Positions 1-5,414 of a DNA stretch of 6,017 nucleotides are shown here, piece after piece. Below the pieces are notes generated by a model that saw only the letters and a program-made list of their open reading frames with translations, was not told the origin of the DNA and made no database searches. The stretch spans positions 1-6,017 of the forward strand of contig PWVY01000071.1 in the NCBI GenBank assembly GCA_003561665.1, in the 5' to 3' direction. Each line of letters begins with the position of its first letter. Within the stretch, counting starts at the first letter, position 1. This DNA comes from Thermoplasmata archaeon (GTDB lineage Archaea > Thermoplasmatota > SW-10-69-26). The position numbers and the translations under genes are program-made.

Positions 1-94
1 TCCGGATACGTACGCGCTTGAGAAGGGGGTCCTTGCGGTGGATGGGGATCTTCGGGCGGTCGTCCCCATCGAGCCTTAGGTTCTCGACCGGCAC
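1..94 (-). CDS. N-terminal fragment of an unrecognised protein downstream of uppS
   Basis: An open minus-strand frame begins with GTG (92-94), one base after the uppS TGA stop (TGAcGTG), and stays open for 31 codons to the window edge. The visible start reads MPVENLRLDGDDRPK and continues with a basic stretch (PIHRKDPLLKRVRIR), rich in Lys, Arg and Pro. Codon choice supports coding on this strand: Lys is always AAG, Ile always ATC and His CAC, and most third positions are C or G, as in the genes nearby. Tight spacing suggests translational coupling to uppS, but there is no Shine-Dalgarno sequence. I do not recognise the family; the basic N-terminus would suit a nucleic-acid-binding or membrane-proximal protein, but that is a guess. 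The competing reading is the end of a plus-strand gene stopping at 77-79, which I consider less likely. Confidence 0.5.
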   Translation of the reverse strand, partial: MPVENLRLDGDDRPKIPIHRKDPLLKRVRIR

Positions 95-95
95 G

Positions 96-887
96 TCACG
101 TGCCGTATCGCCGTTGGCGTTCCTGGTAATCCCTGATGGCGCGCAGGAAGTCGATTTTCCGTAGATCGGGCCAGTTCACGTCCGAGAAGTAAAGTTCGCT
201 GTAGGCGAGTTGCCAGAGAAGGAAGTTGCTAACGCGTTCTTCACCGCTGGTGCGGAGAACCAGGTCGGGATCCGGGAGAGGGTGGGTGTAGAGGCGTTTG
301 GCCACCGTCGCTTCGGTGATGTCTTCCGGGTCTAGCGCGCCCTCCTTGACGTCTTGGCTGATCTCGCGGATGGCGGTCACGATCTCTTCTCGGCCGCCGT
401 ACGCGACCGCGATGTTGTAGTGGTAGGCATCGTAGCCTTCGGTTTTGGCTTCGGCGTACGCGATCGCTTTTTGAACACGTTCTGGGAGTTCTTCGCGGCG
501 TCCGATCGCTCGCACGCGGATCTTGTGCTCGTGGACTCGTTCGTCTTCGGCCATCTCGTAGAAGTTCTCTTCGAACAGGTCCATGAGGGCTTCCACTTCG
601 TAGGGGGAACGGCTGAAGTTCTCGGTGCTGAAGGCGTAAACGGTGAGGACTTGGATGCCTAGTTCAAGGCACCAGTCGACGACGTTCTCGAGGGTGTCAC
701 GGCCGAATTCGTGGCCTTGGGTGGGGTCGAGGCCTTCGGCTTTCGCGAAGCGTCGGTTCCCGTCCATAATGATGGCGACATGATGGGGAACGGGTGCTTT
801 GTCGACTTGGCGCGCGAGCGTGCGCTCGGCCGCCATGGAGAAGGCATCGGTGAGGGCCTCGGGGACGCGTCCTGAACCGTTAACCAC
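96..887 (-). CDS. uppS: cis-polyprenyl (undecaprenyl-type) diphosphate synthase
   Basis: This enzyme adds isopentenyl diphosphate units in cis to an allylic primer, giving a long polyprenyl diphosphate. In archaea this feeds the dolichol-type lipid carriers used for N-glycosylation. The 263-residue protein has every hallmark of the family: IIMDGNRRFA at 39-48 with catalytic Asp42, GHEFG at 58-62, YAFSTENF at 84-91, YNIAVAYGGREEI at 157-169, and LRTSGE followed by SNFLLWQLAYSELYF near 211-234. The last block holds the conserved Arg, Ser and Glu residues that bind diphosphate and magnesium. There is no signal peptide or membrane segment, as expected for a soluble or peripheral enzyme. GTG at 887 is chosen because the stretch LTDAFSMAAERTLARQV resembles the helix that precedes the first motif in archaeal homologues; ATG at 836 would cut into it. 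It lies 67 bases after the metallo-hydrolase gene, probably in one transcript with it and the PAP2 gene. Family certain; chain length of the product unknown. Confidence 0.95.
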   Translation of the reverse strand: MVNGSGRVPEALTDAFSMAAERTLARQVDKAPVPHHVAIIMDGNRRFAKAEGLDPTQGHEFGRDTLENVVDWCLELGIQVLTVYAFSTENFSRSPYEVEALMDLFEENFYEMAEDERVHEHKIRVRAIGRREELPERVQKAIAYAEAKTEGYDAYHYNIAVAYGGREEIVTAIREISQDVKEGALDPEDITEATVAKRLYTHPLPDPDLVLRTSGEERVSNFLLWQLAYSELYFSDVNWPDLRKIDFLRAIRDYQERQRRYGT

Positions 888-954
888 GGCCTGGGCATTC
901 CCTGCACCGTGAAGGGTTTTTGGGCCGTTGGCGGGGCGGACGCCGGGGTTGTGC

Positions 955-1656
955 CTAGTACGTGAGGTCGCTGTCGGGTTTCATCACGTGAACGTCAGCG
1001 TCGTCGACATCGCGCGCGAACGCGTCGGGGTCTTGCTCGATGGGTTCGAACGTGTCGTAGTGGATGGGGATCACGGCGTCAGGGTCGATCCAGTTCGCGG
1101 CGATCGCAGCGTGCTTTGGACCCATCGTGAACACGTCCCCGATGGGTAGGGCGACGAGATCGGGTTGGAAGACGTCCGAGATGACGGTTTTCAAGTCCCC
1201 GAAAAGGGCGGTGTCGCCGGCATGGTAGAACGTTGTTTCGCCGTCGTCGATGATGAAGCCTGCAGGGTCTCCTCCTTCTCCGAGGAAGGGGCCATCGGCG
1301 CCGGGGCAACCGCTGGAGTGGTGTGCGGGGACCATGGTGACGCGGGCTTCGCCAACGTTGACGGTTCCGCCGATGTTCATCCCGCCTCCTCCGGTGCCTG
1401 CGGCATCTTCAAGGCCGTGGTTGTTGCAGAAGGCCATGATCTCGTGGATGGCGAGCACGGGTTTGCCTATGTCGAGCGTGGCCCCGAAATGGTCGCCATG
1501 GCCGTGGGTCAACAGGACCGTGTCCACGTCCACGTCGTTTGCGGTGACGCTCGTAAGAGGGTTCCCGGTTTCCTGCGTGAACGGGTCGATCGCGATGCGG
1601 TGACCGGAGGCTAGCTCGATCTCGAAGAATGCGTGGCCGTGCCAGGTCAGCTTCAT
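955..1656 (-). CDS. UPF0173-type metallo-beta-lactamase-fold hydrolase
   Basis: This is a cytoplasmic two-metal hydrolase of the metallo-beta-lactamase superfamily, close to UPF0173 and related to UlaG-like lactonases; the substrate is unknown. The 233-residue protein shows the metal ligands in the expected order: HGHGDH at 51-56 after a hydrophobic strand (VLLT), PAHHSS around 110-115, YHAGDT at 144-149 with the bridging Asp148, and PIHYDTF at 197-203 with the last His ligand. The phrase ALPIGDVFTMGPKHAA (169-184) is typical of UPF0173. An in-frame ATG at 1704 would add 16 residues, but UPF0173 proteins begin at MKLTW-GH, so ATG 1656 is preferred. The added stretch also contains a TATA-like sequence. 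With this start there are 55 bases after the PAP2 stop. Position between a PAP2 enzyme and UppS hints at a role around lipid or phosphoester metabolism, but this family is often found in unrelated contexts. Confidence 0.92.
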   Translation of the reverse strand: MKLTWHGHAFFEIELASGHRIAIDPFTQETGNPLTSVTANDVDVDTVLLTHGHGDHFGATLDIGKPVLAIHEIMAFCNNHGLEDAAGTGGGGMNIGGTVNVGEARVTMVPAHHSSGCPGADGPFLGEGGDPAGFIIDDGETTFYHAGDTALFGDLKTVISDVFQPDLVALPIGDVFTMGPKHAAIAANWIDPDAVIPIHYDTFEPIEQDPDAFARDVDDADVHVMKPDSDLTY

Positions 1657-1687
1657 GGTTCTCGCCGAGGGGGAAGGTACGGTGGAG

Positions 1688-1694
1688 TAGAAAA
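1688..1694 (-). promoter_or_regulatory. Weak candidate TATA box for the metallo-hydrolase gene
   Basis: Read on the minus strand this is TTTTCTA. Its centre lies about 35 bases before the preferred ATG at 1656, which would give a transcript with a leader of roughly 8 bases. The match to archaeal TATA boxes is imperfect, and the gene could simply be co-transcribed from the PAP2 promoter. Confidence 0.28.
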
Positions 1695-1711
1695 GCGTAC
1701 GCATTGGGTGT

Positions 1712-2608
1712 TCATGTCGCCTTTTGAGTCAGGCGAGCATACCCTGTGGCGATGATGCCGTTGACGGTGTCCCGTGCTTGGATGAGGCGGGGATGAACAA
1801 GGGGTTCGATCTCGTCGACGATGATCGCGGCCAAGTACCCGATGAGGAGACCGCCAGGGATGTCGAGGATCCAGTGGATCCCCAGGTACAGGATGCTGTA
1901 CCCGAAGAGGACGAGTTGTGCCCCGATGAAGAGAAGATAATACCGGTAGGGGTACGTAGCGACGGTGTGACCGTTTTCCCTCATGTTCCACCAGAAAAGC
2001 ACGAAGAAGGCGAACGTCATGCCCATGTGGAGGCTTGGCCATGCGTTATCCAGAGGATCCACGGCGGCGAAGAACGACAAGAACGCAGCGTGGCTGTGGT
2101 ATAGAAGCGCGTCCATGCCCGGGATCACGTGGCTGGTCACGCGCACGTTGAAGAAAACGTAGAAGGGGACCGCGAGGAGGTAGATGACGCCGACGTTGAG
2201 GACCATCCGGTTAGCCAGGCGGCGGTCTCCGGCGTAGGCTGCCAGCACGGTGGAGAAGTATACGATGAGAACGTAGGAGAAGAGGTAGTTCACATTGAAG
2301 AACCACGTTAGCCACGAGTGTTCGATGGCTTGGAAGAGAAGCACCACGTCCCCCTCAAGGCGGTGGATGATCCACGTGAAGTCCCCCAGCAACCCTCGGA
2401 TCGGGTCGTGAAGGGTGTCCACGTAGGTTTTCATCGTGTAGATAACGATGAACAAGGCCAGGTGGGTCCAGTACTCTCGTAAAAGCCGGACGGCCGTCTC
2501 GTGGATCTTCTCAGCCACCGGCCACGGCCGGAAAAGCCAGAACATGACAGGCGACGCGGCGATCAACGTGGCGACGAGCCACGCCTTCAACGGGACCTCG
2601 AACACCAT
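1712..2608 (-). CDS. PAP2_3-type integral membrane phosphatase or phosphotransferase
   Basis: This is a polytopic membrane enzyme of the PAP2 (type 2 phosphatidic acid phosphatase) superfamily, which removes or transfers a phosphate group from lipids through a phosphohistidine intermediate. From ATG 2608 it has 298 residues and about six to seven hydrophobic segments. The two catalytic motifs are visible: WPSLHMG at 190-196 with His194, and SILYLGIHWILDIPGG at 238-253 with the nucleophile His245 and Asp249. The Arg that follows Ser in the classic third motif (SRxxxxxHxxxD) is Ile here, and no KxxxxxxRP first motif is seen. That pattern fits the PAP2_3/inositol-phosphorylceramide-synthase-like branch better than classic PAP2. 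A GDFTWIIHRLEGD stretch near 75-87 is also typical of archaeal members. ATG 2608 is favoured over ATG 2623 because a TATA-like box sits about 29 bases upstream. Proximity to UppS suggests action on a polyprenyl (di)phosphate, but lipid head-group transfer is equally possible. Confidence 0.9.
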   Translation of the reverse strand: MVFEVPLKAWLVATLIAASPVMFWLFRPWPVAEKIHETAVRLLREYWTHLALFIVIYTMKTYVDTLHDPIRGLLGDFTWIIHRLEGDVVLLFQAIEHSWLTWFFNVNYLFSYVLIVYFSTVLAAYAGDRRLANRMVLNVGVIYLLAVPFYVFFNVRVTSHVIPGMDALLYHSHAAFLSFFAAVDPLDNAWPSLHMGMTFAFFVLFWWNMRENGHTVATYPYRYYLLFIGAQLVLFGYSILYLGIHWILDIPGGLLIGYLAAIIVDEIEPLVHPRLIQARDTVNGIIATGYARLTQKAT

Positions 2609-2633
2609 GCGCCAACCGCGCATCTTCCCCCGC

Positions 2634-2640
2634 GTTAAAG
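2634..2640 (-). promoter_or_regulatory. Candidate TATA box for the PAP2-uppS run
   Basis: On the minus strand this reads CTTTAAC, centred about 29 bases before ATG 2608. That is nearly the same distance as seen for coaBC. A start site about 26-27 bases downstream would give an essentially leaderless transcript beginning at the second Met codon, and there is no Shine-Dalgarno sequence before that ATG. No transcript data are available to confirm it. Confidence 0.45.
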
Positions 2641-2667
2641 GTTTGCCGGGTCACAAGCCAAAATCCA

Positions 2668-2708
2668 AGCCCCTGACGGGGAACACCACACAAGGTACAA
2701 GAGGGGCT
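2668..2708. repeat. Inverted repeat AGCCCCT-N27-AGGGGCT in the divergent intergenic region
   Basis: AGCCCCT at 2668-2674 is the exact reverse complement of AGGGGCT at 2702-2708. The left arm can also pair locally as CCCC-TGAC-GGGG (2670-2681). The pair lies between the two divergent genes, beside the presumed promoter of the plus-strand gene. It could be an operator, but a 7-base match in GC-rich DNA may be chance. Confidence 0.3.
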
Positions 2709-2728
2709 ATCGGTTGTTCCGTCCAACG

Positions 2729-3322
2729 ATGAGGGAGCCAAGCGCCAAAAAGAGACGCCGTTTAATCGCCGTCCTCCTAGGCTTCTCCCTCTTCGGGGCC
2801 CTCTTCGCGGCCACCTACTACCAACCCGAAGCAACCGCAGGCGAGGAACGTGCAGAGATCCAACCAATGTACCGCTTGGGCCCCGGCGAGATGCAGCCCA
2901 AGTTCATCGAGCCCGGCACCCCCGGCGAAGAGATCCACATCAACATCAGCGTCCTCGAAGGCGGACCGCTCGACGTGTACGTGATGGACATCGAGAACAT
3001 CGCCTTCCGGGCCCTCAACGGGACCACCTACTCCTTCGAACTCGACGAGAGCGTCGAATACAACGAAGAACTCTCACGCACCACCATCACCACGTACCAC
3101 AACATCACCCTCACCCTCGACGGAGAGAACCGAACCGCCTTGCTTCTCGCCAGCAGCCTCGACCCCTCCACGCTTGAAGCCAACCAAACCAACGTCACGG
3201 AGGTCGCCATCGACGCCTGGTTCCCCGACACCGAGACCCGAAGCCTCGTCATCGCCTACCTCATGGCCTCACCCAGCGTCCTCCTCGTCGGGTACGTAAG
3301 CTACCGCCACTTCAAGAACTGA
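2729..3322 (+). CDS. Doubly membrane-anchored surface protein with six N-glycosylation sequons
   Basis: I do not recognise a named family. The 197-residue protein starts with a basic cluster (KKRRR, 7-11) and a hydrophobic helix at about 12-30. An approximately 140-residue polar domain follows, then a second helix at about 173-191 and a short basic tail. The positive N-terminus predicts both ends inside and the central domain outside. That domain holds six N-X-S/T sequons, at Asn72, 97, 125, 134, 152 and 155, and none falls outside it. The ISVLEGGPLDVYVMD segment (73-87) recalls beta-sandwich domains found in archaeal surface proteins, but this is an impression only. ATG 2729 is preferred over TTG 2714, which lies five codons upstream, since no ribosome-binding site supports TTG. 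The gene is divergent from the PAP2-uppS genes, which may help make the glycosylation lipid carrier (inference), and converges on the tRNA gene three bases away. Confidence 0.85.
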   Translation: MREPSAKKRRRLIAVLLGFSLFGALFAATYYQPEATAGEERAEIQPMYRLGPGEMQPKFIEPGTPGEEIHINISVLEGGPLDVYVMDIENIAFRALNGTTYSFELDESVEYNEELSRTTITTYHNITLTLDGENRTALLLASSLDPSTLEANQTNVTEVAIDAWFPDTETRSLVIAYLMASPSVLLVGYVSYRHFKN

Positions 3323-3325
3323 GGA

Positions 3326-3396
3326 TGCGGCCGCCGGGAGTCGAACCCGGGCCGGAAGCTTGGGAAGCTTCTGTCCTACCATTAGACCACGGCCGC
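3326..3396 (-). tRNA. tRNA-Gly, anticodon CCC
   Basis: A complete 71-base cloverleaf on the minus strand. The acceptor stem GCGGCCG/CGGCCGC pairs perfectly over seven bases. The D-arm is GTCT-AATGGTA-GGAC-like, with G10-C25, T11-A24, C12-G23 and a T13-G22 wobble. The anticodon stem is GAAGC/GCTTC with loop TTCCCAA, giving anticodon CCC (genomic 3362-3364), which reads GGG. The variable loop is four bases (CGGC). The T-stem is CCGGG/CCCGG with loop TTCGACT. The discriminator base is A and CCA is not encoded, so it must be added after transcription. I see no intron. The two loop bases on each side of the anticodon are also complementary, so GAAGCTT/AAGCTTC forms a perfect 7-base inverted repeat around CCC. 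Confidence 0.97.
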
Positions 3397-3421
3397 GTCC
3401 AACCGCCGAACCCAGCCCCCC

Positions 3422-3428
3422 GTTTTGA
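3422..3428 (-). promoter_or_regulatory. Weak candidate TATA element for tRNA-Gly
   Basis: On the minus strand this reads TCAAAAC, the most A/T-rich stretch in the 42 bases between the upstream gene's stop and the tRNA. Its centre is about 29 bases before the mature tRNA 5' end, the right distance for an archaeal promoter. The sequence is a poor match to consensus. Confidence 0.3.
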
Positions 3429-3438
3429 CCCTTTCGGC

Positions 3439-4131
3439 TCAACCTGACACCAACGACACCTCACCCCCAACGAGGACGCGATCGATCACAGCCTCACCCC
3501 CCGCCTTCCGAGCCTGCACCACGACCTCACACTCCTCCTCTTCATCCCCCACCAGAGAACCGACGATGCGCGTACGCGGGAACGTGGCCCTCAACCCACC
3601 AGAGCGTACCAAATGCACGCCCACCGCACCCATCAAACCCAACACATCCCCCTCCCCCAACGCTCGAACGCTCACGCGAGCATACGGGGAAGACTGCGTA
3701 TGCACGTACGCGATCCCACTCACCGGATCATGACCGGGAACCCCCGAAACGTCCACGCTCTCAGGCAACGCCTCCAACGCCTCCTCGCTCACCACAGGCA
3801 TCACCAACACCTCGCGCCCCACATCCACAACCCGCATCTCCACGCCGGTCTCCTGCACCGGGCCCGCAGGAACACCAAGCACCCGGCAGGCCGCCTGCAG
3901 CATGACGGGACGGTTCGACTCCTCATGCGAAGGCAAGGACACCATCACCAACCCCCGTGGGTTCACCTCCGCATGCACCGACCCCCATGAGGTCTCTATC
4001 CACCCCTCGCGGACCCCCTCCTCGACCCCCAGCGCGTCGGCCGCGAACGCCAACGCGACACCGGCATCGAACGTCCCCTTTGCTTCCTTCGCTTCGACTC
4101 GGCGACCGAACGGGATGCGGAACGTGGGCAC
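3439..4131 (-). CDS. Hypothetical protein, faintly PhzF/DapF-like, divergent from coaBC
   Basis: The 230-residue soluble protein has no signal peptide or membrane helix. I cannot assign it to a family with confidence. Several traits resemble the PhzF/diaminopimelate-epimerase fold: a small-residue helix (FDAGVALAFAADALGVEEG, 21-39), alternating beta strands, a DPVSG at 135-139 recalling the PhzF EDPVTGSA motif, and a Gly/Val-rich strand end (VLVGGEVSLVSG, 219-230). Against this, it is about 50 residues shorter than usual PhzF proteins, and I cannot place the catalytic Glu or the GHPT-type motif, so any enzymatic activity is doubtful. An acidic run (DEEEEC) lies at 196-201. The start is GTG at 4131: a stop codon lies in frame upstream (4183-4185) and no other start codon lies between. 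There is no Shine-Dalgarno sequence. It shares an intergenic promoter region with coaBC, which hints at joint regulation with CoA synthesis. A tRNA-Gly gene follows 42 bases downstream on the same strand. Confidence 0.84.
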   Translation of the reverse strand: MPTFRIPFGRRVEAKEAKGTFDAGVALAFAADALGVEEGVREGWIETSWGSVHAEVNPRGLVMVSLPSHEESNRPVMLQAACRVLGVPAGPVQETGVEMRVVDVGREVLVMPVVSEEALEALPESVDVSGVPGHDPVSGIAYVHTQSSPYARVSVRALGEGDVLGLMGAVGVHLVRSGGLRATFPRTRIVGSLVGDEEEECEVVVQARKAGGEAVIDRVLVGGEVSLVSG

Positions 4132-4167
4132 ACGCTGGCAACGAGCCCCCGCGATAAGATGCTTAGC

Positions 4168-4206
4168 CCCCCAACCCCACTTTTAAACCCATGGGGGTCT
4201 TGGGGG
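4168..4206. repeat. Imperfect inverted repeat centred on the coaBC TATA box
   Basis: The left arm CCCCCAACCCCA (4168-4179) is mirrored by the right arm TGGGGGTCTTGGGGG (4192-4206). They match as reverse complements except for three extra bases in the right arm. The TTTTAAA box lies in the middle. The symmetry gives each transcription direction the same C-rich sequence upstream of its TATA box. It may be a transcription-factor B element pair or an operator. G/C runs are cheap in this genome, so chance is not excluded. Confidence 0.42.
4181..4187. promoter_or_regulatory. TATA box of coaBC, possibly used in both directions
   Basis: TTTTAAA on the plus strand reads TTTAAAA on the minus strand, so it matches the archaeal TATA consensus both ways. 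Its centre is 28 bases before ATG 4212, so transcription would begin at about 4210-4212 and give a leaderless coaBC mRNA. In the other direction it would start transcription near 4157 and leave about 26 bases of leader before the GTG at 4131. The minus-strand gene may instead use the weaker CTTATC at 4153-4158. Confidence 0.6.
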
Positions 4207-4211
4207 AACTG

Positions 4212-5414
4212 ATGCACCCAAGCGGGGCCATCGAAGCGAACAAGTCCACCCTCCTCGAAGGCAAGCGCATCGCGCTCGCCGTTGCAGGAAGCATCGCAGC
4301 CGTTGAGACCGTTAAACTCGCACGCGAGCTGATCCGACACGGCGCCGATGTCATCCCCTTCCAAAGCAAGGCCGCAACATCCCTTATCCACCCCAACGCG
4401 CTTGAGTTCGCCACCGGCCACGAACCCATCACGAACCTCACCGGCCAAGTTGAACACCTCTGGGGGGCCAACGGGGCTGTGGATCTCGTTCTCCTAGCCC
4501 CCGCAACCGCCAACTCGATCGCCAAGGTCGCCCTCGGCATCGACGATACGGCCGTGACGAGCCTCGTCGGGACCACCCTAGGACACGGACCCGTCGTCAT
4601 CGCACCGGCCATGCATGAACAGATGCTCGACAACCCCGCAACCCAAAACCATGTGAAGACCCTCCAGGAACGAGGTGCGTTCATCGTGGAACCGATCCAT
4701 GAAGAAGAGGAGGCAAAGATGGCCCCGATCGAGGCCATCGTCGAGCACGTCCTTCAGGCTGTAGGGCCTCACACGTTGGAAGGGGAACGCATCCTCGTGA
4801 TCACGGGAAGCACGATCGAAGAGATCGACCAGATGCGCGTGGTCACCAACAAGAGCACCGGGCGAACCGGCGTCGCCCTCGCTCAGGAAGCCTTCCGCCT
4901 TGGAGCCGACGTCGATCTATGGTTCGGTCACGGCCACACCGAGATTCCACCGAACCTTCACACGGAACGGTTCGTGACCGTTCAAGACCTCATCAACAAG
5001 GCCCCTAAGGCCGGCGCATACGATTGGGTCCTGGTCCCTGCAGCCATCAGCGATTTCAAAGGCGCCAAAGCTGAAGGGAAACGTTCCAGCGGGGAACCTC
5101 AAACCCTCGACCTCGTGCCCACCCCGAAAGTCCTTCCCGAGCTTCGAGCAGCCCTCGATGATGAAGAATCCGAGGGCCGATTGATCGCGTTCAAGGCCGA
5201 GGGAGGTTACGACGAGGACGCACTCGTGGAGAAAGCCAGGCGGTTCGCGAAGGAGAACAATGCCGAGGCCGTCATCGCGAACCGGCTCGAGGACGTGAAA
5301 GTCGAGGAAACCCGCGTTCACCTCGTCCACGATGGGAACCACACACCCGTCGAAGGTGAGAAACAACGCGTTGCCCGGCGCATCCTTCTCAAGCTTCAGG
5401 AGGTTCTTTCGTGA
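4212..5414 (+). CDS. coaBC: Bifunctional phosphopantothenoylcysteine decarboxylase / phosphopantothenate-cysteine ligase
   Basis: This enzyme joins 4'-phosphopantothenate to cysteine using CTP (CoaB half) and then decarboxylates the product with FMN (CoaC half) to 4'-phosphopantetheine for coenzyme A. From ATG 4212 it has 400 residues, the usual length. The CoaC flavodoxin-like domain (about 1-180) shows AGSIAAVET at 25-33, a conserved His in EHLWG near 82, LAPATANS at 95-102 and PAMHEQM at 132-138, the archaeal form of the bacterial PAMN motif. The CoaB domain (about 190-400) shows ITGSTIEEID at 197-206, VTNKSTGR at 211-218, AAISDFK at 277-283 and PTPKVL at 303-308. No cysteine occurs anywhere in the protein, so the bacterial CoaC active-site Cys flap is absent. 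ATG 4191 would add seven residues, but archaeal homologues begin MHPS-I and the TATA box fits 4212. It overlaps the pantoate kinase gene by four bases. Confidence 0.95.
   Translation: MHPSGAIEANKSTLLEGKRIALAVAGSIAAVETVKLARELIRHGADVIPFQSKAATSLIHPNALEFATGHEPITNLTGQVEHLWGANGAVDLVLLAPATANSIAKVALGIDDTAVTSLVGTTLGHGPVVIAPAMHEQMLDNPATQNHVKTLQERGAFIVEPIHEEEEAKMAPIEAIVEHVLQAVGPHTLEGERILVITGSTIEEIDQMRVVTNKSTGRTGVALAQEAFRLGADVDLWFGHGHTEIPPNLHTERFVTVQDLINKAPKAGAYDWVLVPAAISDFKGAKAEGKRSSGEPQTLDLVPTPKVLPELRAALDDEESEGRLIAFKAEGGYDEDALVEKARRFAKENNAEAVIANRLEDVKVEETRVHLVHDGNHTPVEGEKQRVARRILLKLQEVLS
5398..5404 (+). promoter_or_regulatory. Strong Shine-Dalgarno site fixing the pantoate kinase start
   Basis: AGGAGGT lies inside the last codons of coaBC, six bases before the GTG at 5411. 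It is the only full-consensus ribosome-binding site seen before any gene here. It settles the GTG start and points to reinitiation or independent initiation within the two-gene transcript. Confidence 0.85.

Noticed and set aside
2..79. Possible C-terminus of a plus-strand gene (about 25 codons ending in TAG at 77-79)
   Set aside because: It sits in the antisense register that stays open opposite the other minus-strand genes here, and its codon choice (only GAT for Asp, CTT for Leu, GCG for Ala) is unlike the real genes. The minus reading is better, though the question stays open.
916..922. A-rich CAAAAAC upstream of uppS as a TATA box
   Set aside because: Its centre is about 32 bases from the start and it lacks the TTTAWA pattern; the 67-base gap is easily crossed by an operon transcript.
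39..1072. 13-base direct repeat GTGGATGGGGATC at 39-51 and 1060-1072
   Set aside because: On the minus strand both copies encode Ile-Pro-Ile-His in two different genes with the same preferred codons; no extended similarity surrounds them.
1165..1614. Long plus-strand open frame opposite the metallo-hydrolase gene
   Set aside because: It shares codon boundaries with a gene that has clear metal-binding motifs; its Val/Asp/Gly-rich translation is typical of an antisense shadow in GC-rich DNA.
1654..1704. Longer form of the metallo-hydrolase starting at ATG 1704
   Set aside because: UPF0173 proteins start at the MKLTW-GH strand; the extra 16 residues match nothing expected and include a TATA-like stretch.
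1866..1882. GGATCC-AGT-GGATCC inverted repeat
   Set aside because: It lies within the catalytic IHWILDI coding segment of the PAP2 gene and is explained by the codons for conserved residues.
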